Source: Betaproteobacteria bacterium HGW-Betaproteobacteria-12
Lineage (GTDB): Bacteria > Pseudomonadota > Gammaproteobacteria > Burkholderiales > Rhodocyclaceae
Length of the DNA stretch: 64,000 nucleotides
Direction of reading: 5' to 3'
Assembly (NCBI GenBank): GCA_002842345.1
Contig: PHCU01000003.1
Location: 22,737 to 86,736 of the forward strand
A program made the position numbers and the translations under genes. Below are positions 23,812-31,837 of the stretch, piece by piece (within the stretch, counting starts at the first letter, position 1; each line of letters opens with the position of its first letter). The notes under the pieces were generated by a model. The model was given only the letters and a program-made list of their open reading frames with translations, made no database searches and was not told the DNA's origin.

Positions 23812-26352
23812 GTGGGCAAGCAAGGTACTGCGCGTTCGCGTCTTTCCGGCTCCAGTTACCTCATTGCGGGTCTGGCGGGCGGGGCATTGGCCCTGGCGCC
23901 TGCTGCCTTTGCCAGCGAAGCGGTCGTTCCCGGCGCTTTGCCACCGCTGCGCGAAAGCGTCAGCGCCGTGCAGTCGGCCATCGCTGATCTGGCGACCGCG
24001 CAGGCCGCCGAGCGCCAGGCGACGGTGGTCTCCGGGGTGCTCGGCGAGCAGCTGCTGCTCGCCGAAGACCCGGCCGATGCTCCGGCCAGCGGCGAAATCT
24101 ATCCGGACTTTTTCTCGGAAGTGGTAACGCCGGCCCCGCCGCCGCTCAAACTCGCCCTGACGCTCAGCGCACCCTTGCCGGGCGGCCTGCAACCACGCTG
24201 GCTGGAGGCGACCGAGCCGATGCTGCCGTTGCGCGCCTCGTTCGATTTGGCCTCGCCACTGCTGGCGCCGGCCGAGCTTGGCGACACGGAACCCTTGCCG
24301 CCCGCGGACCCGCCACTCAAGCTGGCGCAGATGCTGGTCATGCCGCCGCCGGGCGGTAGCCAGCCGCGCTGGATGACGACGCCGACGCCGACCACCCGCC
24401 TGCGTCCGTCGCGCGAGCTGTCGCCGCAATTGCCGGGCGCCGCCGGTATCGGACGTCCAGATCGGCAGCCGGCGCCATTGCCCGATCCGGCGGCAGCCAT
24501 GCCGCTTGCTGAAGGCGAAGTCGATGGCGAACAGCCGGTTGCCGCCGTCACCCCGGTGCCGGCCGCCAGCACCACCCCGGGGGCTGGCGCGGCGCCTGAC
24601 ACCTCCGGCCTGCTCGGCTGGGAGATACCGCCGATCCGCTGGGGCGGCCAGCTCGGCTACTCCTATCAGCGCAGTTCGACCAATACCGGCAGTTCCTCGG
24701 CTTCGCACGGGATGTTCGGCAACCTCAGTGCCGCCAGTTACATCTACGCCCCCTGGTTCGCCCGCGTCAGCGGCCGCCTCGGCCTCACCCGGTCGACCAG
24801 CAACAGTAGCAGCGAGGGTGGCGACCAGTCGAACAGCAACGTCAACGTCGTCGGCGGCGGTGAAGTCAACATGTTCTCCAGCAGCCGCTTCCCCTTCCGC
24901 GTCTATTACGACCGCGCCGACACCCGGGCCAGCGGCACCATCGTCAGCAACGACTACATCAGCAACAGCTTCGGCTTCAACCAGAACTTCCGCTCGGAAG
25001 ACGGCATGAAGAACGGCAACCTGATGTTCGATCGTAACGTCGTCGATAGCTCGGACGGCCAGCGCGATGCGGTCTCGTCCCTGTCGGGGAGCTACTCGGC
25101 CCAGGTCGGCATCGTCCAGAACAATCTCAATGGCCGCTATTCGCTCGGCGAGCGCAGCACTACCGGCGACCGGGCGCGGCTGATCGGGCTGAATTCCTCG
25201 CATATCGCCAATATCAGCGACACCTTGAATCTCGGGGCGACGGCGAACTACTCGGATACCGATATCCGCACGGCCAGCGGTTTCGGCGAGGCGGTGAGCA
25301 GTCGCGGCCGCTTCCTGCAGCTCTACGGCTACGGCTCGTGGCTGCCCGATTTCGAAGATCTCGACGACCTGCCGCTGACGATCAACGGCGGCATCCGCTA
25401 TTCGGCCCAGGACACGCAGTTCGGCGGCGAAGCCTTCCGTGCCCAGACCCTGGGCATCAATGGCGGGGCCCTCTACCGGCACAATCGCAATCTGTCGCTA
25501 TCGGCCAATGGGGCGGTGAACCGCTTGACGCAATCGAGCGGCGAAAGCCAGGTACTGACCCAGCTCGGCAGCTCGGTCAATTACGTCGGCGACCCTCTCA
25601 CTTTCGGGAATTTTTCTTATAACTGGAATACCGGCCTCGATCTGAACTGGCAAAGCGCCGCTGCCGAGACGCCGTCCAACACCCTGGTCGGCGGCCAGTT
25701 CAATCATTCCCTGTCGCGCATCTATAGCGTCTTCGGCGGCCAGAGCCTGTCGCTGGCCGCCACCCAGACGGTGAACGCCAACAACAGCCAGCTGGTCGGC
25801 AGTACCCAGTCGCTCAGCCACTCGCTGTCGGCCAATCTCAGCCTGGGTGGCGGCGACCGCTTCTCCGGCTCGGCCAGCGCCATGCTCTCCGATGTGCGGA
25901 CGAGCGGCTTCCTGGAGCAGGAATACCGGGTGGTCAATCTCGGTTTCTTTGGTCAGGGGCAGCTTTCGCAGGTTTCCAACCTGAATCTGAACATGATGTT
26001 CAACTGGTCGGACCAGACCTTCCAGACCGTCGATGCCTTCGGTTTTCCGGTCAACCAGAATACCGAGCGGATGACCGTCAACGGCTCTGCCGCCTACAGT
26101 CACCTGCGCTTCGCCGGTGTCCGCGGCCTGCGCTACAACCTGATCTTCGCCGCCGACACGCGCCTGCGCGACGAGCGCCTGTTCGGCAACGTGAATGGCG
26201 ACGTGGACCGCGCCCGCTTCTCGCTGACCAATCGCCTCGAGTACCGCATCGGCCTGCTCGATTTCCGCCTTTCGCTGATCAACAACGAAGTGGGTGGCAA
26301 GAAAAATGCTCTGCTCTTTTTCCAGGTATCCCGGCAAATCGGTTCCTACTAG
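23812..26352 (+). CDS. Large outer-membrane beta-barrel (conduit porin candidate)
   Basis: 846 residues from a GTG at 23812. A signal peptide ends near AFAS. Residues ~100-205 hold two copies of a ~49-residue proline-rich segment (PPPLKLA/DPPLKLA, then PGG-x-QPRW). From ~270 to the end the sequence has the alternating, Ser/Asn/Gly- and aromatic-rich pattern of a many-stranded barrel, closing with QIGSY and a C-terminal aromatic residue. There are no cysteines or CXXCH. Its place among a PPIase, propellers and multihaem cytochromes suggests the porin of a porin-cytochrome complex. No specific family (MtrB, PioB) can be claimed by eye. Confidence 0.7.
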   Translation: MGKQGTARSRLSGSSYLIAGLAGGALALAPAAFASEAVVPGALPPLRESVSAVQSAIADLATAQAAERQATVVSGVLGEQLLLAEDPADAPASGEIYPDFFSEVVTPAPPPLKLALTLSAPLPGGLQPRWLEATEPMLPLRASFDLASPLLAPAELGDTEPLPPADPPLKLAQMLVMPPPGGSQPRWMTTPTPTTRLRPSRELSPQLPGAAGIGRPDRQPAPLPDPAAAMPLAEGEVDGEQPVAAVTPVPAASTTPGAGAAPDTSGLLGWEIPPIRWGGQLGYSYQRSSTNTGSSSASHGMFGNLSAASYIYAPWFARVSGRLGLTRSTSNSSSEGGDQSNSNVNVVGGGEVNMFSSSRFPFRVYYDRADTRASGTIVSNDYISNSFGFNQNFRSEDGMKNGNLMFDRNVVDSSDGQRDAVSSLSGSYSAQVGIVQNNLNGRYSLGERSTTGDRARLIGLNSSHIANISDTLNLGATANYSDTDIRTASGFGEAVSSRGRFLQLYGYGSWLPDFEDLDDLPLTINGGIRYSAQDTQFGGEAFRAQTLGINGGALYRHNRNLSLSANGAVNRLTQSSGESQVLTQLGSSVNYVGDPLTFGNFSYNWNTGLDLNWQSAAAETPSNTLVGGQFNHSLSRIYSVFGGQSLSLAATQTVNANNSQLVGSTQSLSHSLSANLSLGGGDRFSGSASAMLSDVRTSGFLEQEYRVVNLGFFGQGQLSQVSNLNLNMMFNWSDQTFQTVDAFGFPVNQNTERMTVNGSAAYSHLRFAGVRGLRYNLIFAADTRLRDERLFGNVNGDVDRARFSLTNRLEYRIGLLDFRLSLINNEVGGKKNALLFFQVSRQIGSY

Positions 26353-26404
26353 TTTCAGCTAGCGGTCCGGCCGACCAGCGCATAAAAAACCAAGAGGATG
26401 TGTA

Positions 26405-26824
26405 ATGAAAATACTCTCGAAACTGAGGGCAAGCATTGCGGTCTCCGTCATCATGATTTTCTCGGCGGTGCTGTTCGTCGACATCAATGAAGCCCGGGCC
26501 GAATACGGGGATGTCGTCATCAACAATTACTCCGACGCTGCGGGCATGCGCCCGGTCGTCTTCCCGCACTGGTTCCACCGTATCCGCTTCCGCTGCAAGG
26601 TCTGTCACGCCGACCTCGGCTTCAAGTTCCAGGCCGGCGGCAACGAAATCAACATGGTCAAGATCATCGACGGCCAGTTCTGCGGCGCCTGCCACAACGG
26701 CGATATCGCCTGGTCGGTCGAAAACTGCAACCTCTGCCACTCGGCCAATCCGAAGACCCCGACGCAGGTGCATGAAAGCACCGTGCAGAAGCTGGTGCAG
26801 CCCACCGGCACTCCGAAGAAGTGA
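26405..26824 (+). CDS. Periplasmic c(7)-type triheme cytochrome
   Basis: 139 residues with a signal peptide ending near ARAE. Three haem motifs (CKVCH, CGACH and CNLCH) follow a conserved block VVFPHWFHRIRFRC that provides extra His ligands. It is near-identical in layout to the protein at 29430 (EYxDVVIN, GMRPVVFPHWFHRIRFRCKVCHA). It is about 50 bp after the barrel gene and 11 bp before the fusion cytochrome, so part of the same operon. Likely a small electron carrier. Confidence 0.9.
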   Translation: MKILSKLRASIAVSVIMIFSAVLFVDINEARAEYGDVVINNYSDAAGMRPVVFPHWFHRIRFRCKVCHADLGFKFQAGGNEINMVKIIDGQFCGACHNGDIAWSVENCNLCHSANPKTPTQVHESTVQKLVQPTGTPKK

Positions 26825-26835
26825 GGGAGGCCGCC

Positions 26836-27849
26836 ATGAAAATATCCAACAAGTTCGTCGCCGCCACCGTCGCCCTGCTGCTCGCCGCGCCGGTTATCGC
26901 CCAGCAGTCGGGCAAGGATGTCTACACCAAGGTCTGCGCCACCTGCCACGCCACCGGCCTGGCCGGCGCGCCGCGCTACGGGAATGGCGCCGACTGGGCG
27001 CCGCGTGTCGCCACCGGCCTGCCGGCGCTCTACCAGAGCGCCCTGAAGGGCACGCCGAAGGGCATGCCGGCCAAGGGCGGCCATTTGACCCTGCCCGATG
27101 GCGAAGTGAAGGCGGCCGTCGATTACATGCTGGCCTCGGTCAAGGGGGCGGTGAAGGTCGCCGAGCCGAAGAAGGCCGAAGAAGCGAAGGAAGCGAAGGA
27201 AGTCAAGGAGCCGAAGAAAGCCGAGGCCAAGCCGGCCCCGGTTGCCGCCGCGCCGGCCCCGGCTGCTGCGCCGGCCCCGGTACGGGCCGCGTCGCCGGCT
27301 CCGGTCGCCCAGACGACGGCCAGCGGCGAAGACATCAACTCCTTCAACCGGCTGCTGAAGCCGGCCAGCAAGCGCAACCTGCCGCCGCCCGAGGATGGCA
27401 TCCACGATCCGGCCAACGACGGCACGCATGCCCTGCAGCCACCGCTCGCCGCCTTCGCCAGCTTGCCGAAGAGCATGTCCGGCAACCGCATCAACTGGGT
27501 CGAGGCGCTGGGCCAGAAGAAGATCAATCCGCGTTACGACCGGGTCGATCCCAAGGCTGAGCCGATCGTCATGGACCTCAACATCGTCCGCGAGGTGAAG
27601 GGCTCGATGCCGGACGTCGTCTATCCGCACAAGCAGCACACCGAGTGGCTGGACTGCTCCAACTGCCACCCGGCCATCTTCGTGCCGCAGAAGGGCGCCA
27701 ACCAGATCAGCATGGCCGCCATCCTGCTCGGCGAGAAATGCGGTGTCTGCCATGGCAAGGTGGCCTTCCCGGTATCCGAGTGCCGGAACTGCCACTCGAA
27801 GAAGAAGGAAATGGCGCGCAGCCCGGCGCCGGCCGCCGCCGCCAAGTGA
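26836..27849 (+). CDS. Fusion cytochrome: class I cytochrome c plus c(7)-type triheme domain
   Basis: 337 residues, four haems. After a signal peptide (ending VIAQ), residues ~20-105 form a cytochrome c5-like domain with CATCH, homologous to the protein at 19208. A low-complexity Lys/Glu then Ala/Pro linker (about 110-170) follows. The C-terminal domain (about 200-330) is triheme, with CSNCH, CGVCH and CRNCH behind YPHKQHTEWL, homologous to 10256 and 28801. The ATG has GGGAGG upstream. The flexible linker suggests a tethered electron bridge. Confidence 0.9.
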   Translation: MKISNKFVAATVALLLAAPVIAQQSGKDVYTKVCATCHATGLAGAPRYGNGADWAPRVATGLPALYQSALKGTPKGMPAKGGHLTLPDGEVKAAVDYMLASVKGAVKVAEPKKAEEAKEAKEVKEPKKAEAKPAPVAAAPAPAAAPAPVRAASPAPVAQTTASGEDINSFNRLLKPASKRNLPPPEDGIHDPANDGTHALQPPLAAFASLPKSMSGNRINWVEALGQKKINPRYDRVDPKAEPIVMDLNIVREVKGSMPDVVYPHKQHTEWLDCSNCHPAIFVPQKGANQISMAAILLGEKCGVCHGKVAFPVSECRNCHSKKKEMARSPAPAAAAK

Positions 27850-27899
27850 CCTAACCGAGGGAGCCGCCGCGAGCGGTTCCCGGCAACTGGAAGAGACGA

Positions 27900-28826
27900 A
27901 TGAAGAAACTCATTTTCAAGGCCGGCGTCGTTACCGCGACGCTCCTCGCCGCCCCTGCCGCCCTGGCCCAGAATGCGCCGGCGCCGGCGGCCAAGGAAAG
28001 CGCCGCCACCCGCCTGTCGGCCGGCAAGATCGACAAGGACCAACTGATCTTCAACATCGAGTCGGTGGCCAAACTGCTCGAGTCCTCGTCGGCCGCCCGC
28101 CAGATCGACGGCAGCAAGGTGCCGGAAGCCATGGCGCGGCGCGAGAAGGCCCGGGAGATCCACCGGGCGGCCAAGGCCTCGCTCGATGCCGGCAACCTCG
28201 AGCGGGCCAACAGCCAGCTGACCGAGGCGCGCGCCGAGTTCTTCGAAGCGGTCCGCCTGGCGGCGCCGGAGGAAATCACCGGCAAGAAGCTGGAAACCGA
28301 CTACAAGGCCCGCCTCGACAGCGTCAATGCCTTGCTCGCCGCCTATCGCCGCGTCGCCAACGAGAAGGGCAGCGCCTCGAAGACCATCGGCGATACCGTC
28401 TCGGCGATCGACCGCTCGGTGGCCGAGGGGGCCCGCCTGGCCGCGGCCAACAAGTACAAGGAAGCGCGCGCCGAACTCGACCGCGCCTACCTGGTCGCCA
28501 AGGCCGGCATCAGCACGCTGCGCAGCGGCGATACCCTGGTGCGGACGCTGAACTTCGCCAACAAGGAAGAGGAATACCACTACGAGATCGACCGCAACGA
28601 CACGCACCAGATGCTGATCAAGGTGCTGGTCGAGGAAAAGCGCGCGGCCAATCCGGCGCTCGACCAGCAGGTGCAGGGCTTCCTCGGCAAGGCCAGGGAA
28701 CTGCGCCAGGCGGCCGAAGCCGCCGCCGCCCGGCGTGATCATGCCCAGGCCGTCAAGCTGCTCGAAGAGTCCACCGTCGAGCTGGTAAGAGCCATCCGCA
28801 ATGCGGGCATCTACATTCCCGGCTGA
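27900..28826 (+). CDS. Helical periplasmic protein of unknown function, cytochrome-linked
   Basis: 308 residues with a signal peptide ending near ALAQ. The rest is almost entirely charged and Ala-rich helix, with no cysteine or haem motif. It is a paralogue of the protein at 50762: both share a core AYLVAKAGIS/AYNLAVAEIS, LR-x-G, then LNFANKEEEYHYE/LHFASPREEFDYE. Both copies lie next to cytochrome genes. The 3' end overlaps the next cytochrome gene by 26 bp. I do not recognise a named family; a scaffold or cytochrome-binding role is only an inference. Confidence 0.75.
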   Translation: MKKLIFKAGVVTATLLAAPAALAQNAPAPAAKESAATRLSAGKIDKDQLIFNIESVAKLLESSSAARQIDGSKVPEAMARREKAREIHRAAKASLDAGNLERANSQLTEARAEFFEAVRLAAPEEITGKKLETDYKARLDSVNALLAAYRRVANEKGSASKTIGDTVSAIDRSVAEGARLAAANKYKEARAELDRAYLVAKAGISTLRSGDTLVRTLNFANKEEEYHYEIDRNDTHQMLIKVLVEEKRAANPALDQQVQGFLGKARELRQAAEAAAARRDHAQAVKLLEESTVELVRAIRNAGIYIPG

Positions 28827-29433
28827 TCCTATCGCGCTCCTTTCCCACCTGGCCCGGGCCCGCCTCGGGCTGACGCTGCTCGTCCTGCTCGCGGCCCTGC
28901 TGCCCGCCTCTGCCTGGGCGGGCGAGTGGCTGCCACTGCAGAACGACGGCATCCACGACCCGCGTTCGCGCGGCCTCAAGATCCTGCAGGAGCCGGCCGA
29001 AGCCTTGCACGGGCTGACGCCCGATCACGCCGGCAACATGGTGCGCTGGGTGCACTCGCTGGAAAAGGGCGAGATCCGGCCGCGCGAACGCCTGTTCCCG
29101 CAGACCAAGGTGCGCAAGCTCGATCTCGACATCATCATGGACGTCAAGGGCGGCATGCCGGCCGTGCGTTTCCCGCACCGCCAGCACACCGAGTGGCTCG
29201 ACTGCGCCAATTGCCACAATGGGCTGTTCGCCGAAAAAACCGGCGGCAGCAAGATCTCCATGTTCAAGATCCTGCAGGGCGAGCAGTGCGGCGTCTGTCA
29301 CGGTGCCGTGGCCTTCCCGCTGACCGAATGCACGCGCTGCCACAGCATTCCCCGACCCGGCAGCACGCAGCCGGTGGTCCCGCCGGGCCTCGATCCGCGC
29401 ATCCACCTGCCGAGCGGAGTGGGCAAGAAATGA
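28801..29433 (+). CDS. Periplasmic c(7)-type triheme cytochrome
   Basis: 210 residues. ATG at 28801 lies inside the end of the preceding gene; no later in-frame ATG precedes the hydrophobic signal segment, which ends near AWAG. The triheme motifs are CANCH, CGVCH and CTRCH, with FPHRQHTEWLDC upstream. It shares NDGIHDP and the DLDIIMDVKGGMP block with the C-terminal domain of the fusion cytochrome at 26836. It overlaps the next triheme gene by 4 bp. Confidence 0.88.
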   Translation: MRASTFPADPIALLSHLARARLGLTLLVLLAALLPASAWAGEWLPLQNDGIHDPRSRGLKILQEPAEALHGLTPDHAGNMVRWVHSLEKGEIRPRERLFPQTKVRKLDLDIIMDVKGGMPAVRFPHRQHTEWLDCANCHNGLFAEKTGGSKISMFKILQGEQCGVCHGAVAFPLTECTRCHSIPRPGSTQPVVPPGLDPRIHLPSGVGKK

Positions 29434-29810
29434 TGCGCCGACTCTGTCTGCTCCTGCTGGCGAGCGCGCTGCTGCTCGCCGGCGTCCCGGTCAGCCGGGC
29501 CGAGTATGCCGACGTGGTGATCAACCGCCAGTCGGAAAAGAACGGCATGCGGCCGGTGGTCTTCCCCCACTGGTTCCATCGCATCCGCTTCCGCTGCAAG
29601 GTCTGTCATGCTGAGCTAGGATTCAAGATGCGCGCCGGCAGCAATCCGATCACGATGACCGATATCATCGACGGCAAGTTCTGCGGCGCCTGCCACAACA
29701 ACGACATCGCCTGGGCACCGGAGAACTGCGACCTCTGCCATTCGGGGAAGCCGGGTCTGCCGACCGGCGTCTTCGGTGGTCACGAGACTTCCGGACCCGG
29801 CCGCTGGTAA
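29430..29810 (+). CDS. Periplasmic c(7)-type triheme cytochrome
   Basis: 126 residues. The start ATGATG overlaps the stop of the previous gene (ATGA). The signal peptide ends near SRAE. Haem motifs are CKVCH, CGACH and CDLCH, after VVFPHWFHRIRFRC. It is a close paralogue of the protein at 26405, differing mainly in the C-terminal tail. Together with 28801 it repeats the two-subfamily pairing seen at 26405-27849, which points to local duplication. Confidence 0.9.
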   Translation: MMRRLCLLLLASALLLAGVPVSRAEYADVVINRQSEKNGMRPVVFPHWFHRIRFRCKVCHAELGFKMRAGSNPITMTDIIDGKFCGACHNNDIAWAPENCDLCHSGKPGLPTGVFGGHETSGPGRW

Positions 29811-29819
29811 GGAGACGAC

Positions 29820-30758
29820 ATGCCTGGACTCAATGATGCGCGCCGGCGCTGGCTGAAGGGCCTGGCCGCCGCGCCGCTGCTCGGCCTGGCCCCCGGCCTG
29901 TCGCGCGGCGAAAGCCGGCACCTGCTGGCCGGCCGGGTGTATATGGGCAGCCGGGTCGTCCAGCGGGCCAATCCAGCCGGATTCCCGGATCCGAGAACGG
30001 GCGGCATCAGCCCGCCGGTCCAGTTCGTCTTTCCCGTCGCCGTTGCCGCCACCGCCGGCGGCGACATCTTCATCGCCGATGCCGGCCTGGGCACCATCTT
30101 CCGCCTCGATCCGATGCAGGACACGATGCGCGCCATCGCCGGCATCCGCGCCAGCCAGCAGACGCGCCTGGCGGCGACGGCCGACGGTTCGCTGGTTGTC
30201 GCCAGCGGCAGCGCCGCGCCGGTGGCGCGCTTCGATCGCACCGGCCGGCTGGTCCAGTTCGTCAATCCGCTGCCCGGTGCCGGTACCCACTACGATGAAG
30301 TCGCGGTCGATGCGGCGAGCGGCCGCTACTACGGCCTGGACAAGGTCCAGCGCCGGCTCGAGGAAGTCATGCCGCACGGCCAGGGCGCCGTCCTGGTGCC
30401 GCAGCAACTGGTCCCCGAACTGCCGACGGCGATGGCCATGGCCGATGGCAAGCTGTACATCGCCGGCCGTTCCTGCCAGTGCCTGGCCGCCATCGAGGTG
30501 TTCGGCACGCGCCAGGTCGAAGTGATCGCCGACGATGTCACCCAGGTCATCGCCCTGGCCGCCGGCGACGGCTGGCTGGCCCTGCTCGATGGCCGCGAGC
30601 GCCTGCTCAAGCTGTGGCACAAGGGGGCGCTGCTGGTCGACAGCGAATTTGCCGGCCTCGGCCTGGTCGATCCGCGCGGCCTGGCCATCACCCAGCAGAC
30701 GCTCTATGTCGCCGATGGCGCCAGCCGCCGCCTGCTCAGTTTCCGCCTGCGCCCATGA
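29820..30758 (+). CDS. Tat-exported beta-propeller protein
   Basis: 312 residues. The N-terminus RRRWLKGLAAAPLLG is Tat-like, with a hydrophobic stretch and cleavage near SRGE. The rest has weak NHL-like repeats (VAVAATAGGDIFIAD, GLAITQQTLYVAD) and is probably a six-bladed propeller. GGAG precedes the ATG by 5 bp. Its stop overlaps the start of the lipoprotein gene by 4 bp. It is likely a periplasmic partner of the NHL lipoproteins; a Tat route may mean folding or cofactor insertion before export. Confidence 0.7.
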   Translation: MPGLNDARRRWLKGLAAAPLLGLAPGLSRGESRHLLAGRVYMGSRVVQRANPAGFPDPRTGGISPPVQFVFPVAVAATAGGDIFIADAGLGTIFRLDPMQDTMRAIAGIRASQQTRLAATADGSLVVASGSAAPVARFDRTGRLVQFVNPLPGAGTHYDEVAVDAASGRYYGLDKVQRRLEEVMPHGQGAVLVPQQLVPELPTAMAMADGKLYIAGRSCQCLAAIEVFGTRQVEVIADDVTQVIALAAGDGWLALLDGRERLLKLWHKGALLVDSEFAGLGLVDPRGLAITQQTLYVADGASRRLLSFRLRP

Positions 30759-31837
30759 AGCTGCTCGGCGTCCTGCTCCTCAGCCTGCTGCTCGCCGGCT
30801 GCGCCTCCGAGCCGCTGGTCATGCGCTTCGATCCGGGTCGCGTCAATACCAGTCAGAAACTCTATTTCCCGCCGCTCGACGACGAGGAAGTGCCGCGCTA
30901 CGTCTACGTCGGCGAACTGACCGGCGAACTGAATTTCGTCGATAAGGAAGGCACCGAGAAGAACCGCTTCGTCGAGGCGCTGAAATGGATCGCCGGCATG
31001 TTCGAGGTGCAGAACCCGCTGGTGCTGCAGCGGCCGCAATCCGGCGTGGTCGACGAAAACGGCCGGATTCTGGTCACCGATGTCAGCCGCTCGGCGGTGT
31101 TCGTCTTCGATGCGCCCAACGGCCGTCTCGATCTCTGGGAATTCGCCCAGGGTTTTCGCCGCTTCCAGGCACCGACCGGCATCGCCCTCGGGCCGGCCGG
31201 CCGGGTTTTCGTCGCTGATGCCGACCTCGCCCAGGTCTATGTCCTCGATCCCGAGGGCAAGGGTACGCTGCTGATCGACCGCGACCAGCTGAGCCGGCCG
31301 ACCGGCCTGGCCTGGGATGCCGCCGAGGGCCTGCTCTACGTTGCCGACACGCAGGCGCACCAGATCAAGGTCTTCGACGCCACCGGCCGGCTGCTGCGGA
31401 GCATCGGCCAGCGCGGCGAAGGGCCCGGCGAATTCAATTTCCCGACCTACCTGAGCCTGGCCGGCGACCGCCTGATCGTTTCCGACACGATGAACGCCCG
31501 CATCCAGCTGATCCCGCTCGACGGCGCCGGCGCGCCGGAAATTCTTGGCGAACGCGGCACCAAGCTCGGCAACCTGGTGCGGCCGAAAGGCGTCGCCGCC
31601 GATTCCGAGAACAATATCTACGTGATCGAGTCGTACTACGACCACTTGCTGATCTTCGACCGACAGGCCCGCTTTCTGCTTCCGATCGGGGGAGCAGGCA
31701 AGGAGGCCGGGGCTTTCTATTTGCCGGCTGGCGTCTGGGTTGACAGGGGAAATCGGGTGTTTGTGGCGGATACGTTCAATGGTCGGATTGCAGTGTTTCA
31801 ATTTCTCGGCGGGGGCGTAGAAAATGACAGCCAGTAG
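30755..31837 (+). CDS. NHL-repeat beta-propeller lipoprotein
   Basis: 360 residues. The start ATG overlaps the previous stop (ATGA). The lipobox is LAGC near residue 16. About six NHL blades follow (GIALGPAGRVFVAD, GLAWDAAEGLLYVAD, GVWVDRGNRVFVAD). Paralogue of 20415: both carry the early PRYxY block and the same blade order. Its end overlaps the undecaheme gene by 14 bp, which ties the two products together. Confidence 0.87.
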   Translation: MKLLGVLLLSLLLAGCASEPLVMRFDPGRVNTSQKLYFPPLDDEEVPRYVYVGELTGELNFVDKEGTEKNRFVEALKWIAGMFEVQNPLVLQRPQSGVVDENGRILVTDVSRSAVFVFDAPNGRLDLWEFAQGFRRFQAPTGIALGPAGRVFVADADLAQVYVLDPEGKGTLLIDRDQLSRPTGLAWDAAEGLLYVADTQAHQIKVFDATGRLLRSIGQRGEGPGEFNFPTYLSLAGDRLIVSDTMNARIQLIPLDGAGAPEILGERGTKLGNLVRPKGVAADSENNIYVIESYYDHLLIFDRQARFLLPIGGAGKEAGAFYLPAGVWVDRGNRVFVADTFNGRIAVFQFLGGGVENDSQ

